A stretch of DNA of 5,728 nt from an uncultured Porphyromonadaceae bacterium (GTDB lineage Bacteria > Bacteroidota > Bacteroidia > Bacteroidales > Muribaculaceae), in the NCBI GenBank assembly GCA_905212215.1, contig CAJMDR010000151.1:1-5728 (forward strand), read 5' to 3'. Position 1 is the stretch's first letter, and each line of letters starts with the position of its first letter. A program made the position numbers and the translations under genes. Under the pieces are notes generated by a model. That model was given only the letters and a program-made list of their open reading frames with translations. It had not been told where the DNA came from and did not search any database. Shown here piece after piece: positions 5,637 through 5,728 of this stretch.

Positions 5637-5688
5637 CCGCACAATACTATTAAGCCAATAACAACAAAAAATAATCAACACCTACATT

Positions 5689-5728
5689 ATGAACAAATGC
5701 TTTCTACATCACACACTTTCCGGAGTGG
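5689..5728 (+). CDS. Start of an unidentified reading frame, cut by the window end
   Basis: ATG at 5689 opens a frame (MNKCFLHHTLSGV) that runs to the window edge without a stop. It follows an A-rich leader (ACAACAAAAAATAATC region), the kind of upstream sequence often seen before Bacteroidota genes, and a leader with inverted repeats. Thirteen residues are too few to assign a family. A basic start before more hydrophobic residues could be the beginning of a signal peptide, but this is not decidable here. Confidence 0.4.
   Translation, partial: MNKCFLHHTLSGV

Overview
The window reads as chromosomal DNA of a gut-type Bacteroidales bacterium (phylum Bacteroidota). The evidence is: B12-dependent methylmalonyl-CoA mutase of the succinate/propionate route; a BspA-like leucine-rich-repeat surface protein; a LytS-like kinase with a LytTR regulator; and several copies of the Bacteroidota promoter pattern (TTTG near -33, TAnnTTTG near -7), with almost no Shine-Dalgarno sequences. 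I cannot name a genus. All genes I accept are on the + strand.

Layout. Bases 3-1430 are the C-terminal two thirds of the methylmalonyl-CoA mutase large subunit, cut by the window edge. Bases 1431-1751 hold a likely terminator, six tandem copies of a 9-bp repeat, three direct repeats of TTCATCG spaced 21 and 20 bp, and a promoter. Bases 1752-3233 encode a secreted BspA-like LRR protein with a C-terminal tail resembling a type IX secretion sorting domain. A strong terminator (3267-3303) ends that unit, and its 3' edge doubles as the -33 box of the next promoter. Bases 3361-4380 encode a four-TM LytS/YehU-type sensor kinase. After an 85-bp gap with its own promoter, 4466-5236 encodes a LytTR response regulator.

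Bases 5237-5688 hold no convincing large gene. They contain a near-consensus promoter, a possible 31-codon ORF or short structured RNA, a degenerate second copy of the 9-bp repeat, a TAAGCCTTAAG direct repeat, and several inverted repeats. A new reading frame probably starts at 5689 and runs off the end.

How the parts may work together. The kinase and regulator form a natural pair, though each appears to have its own promoter. LytTR proteins bind direct repeats about two helical turns apart. The TTCATCG array upstream of the LRR gene has that geometry, and a related block (TTTATCGGAAATTTT) lies in the regulator's own promoter. The working hypothesis is a small local circuit in which the two-component system controls the LRR surface protein and itself. 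This is inference from sequence pattern only. The mutase looks like ordinary central metabolism unrelated to the rest.
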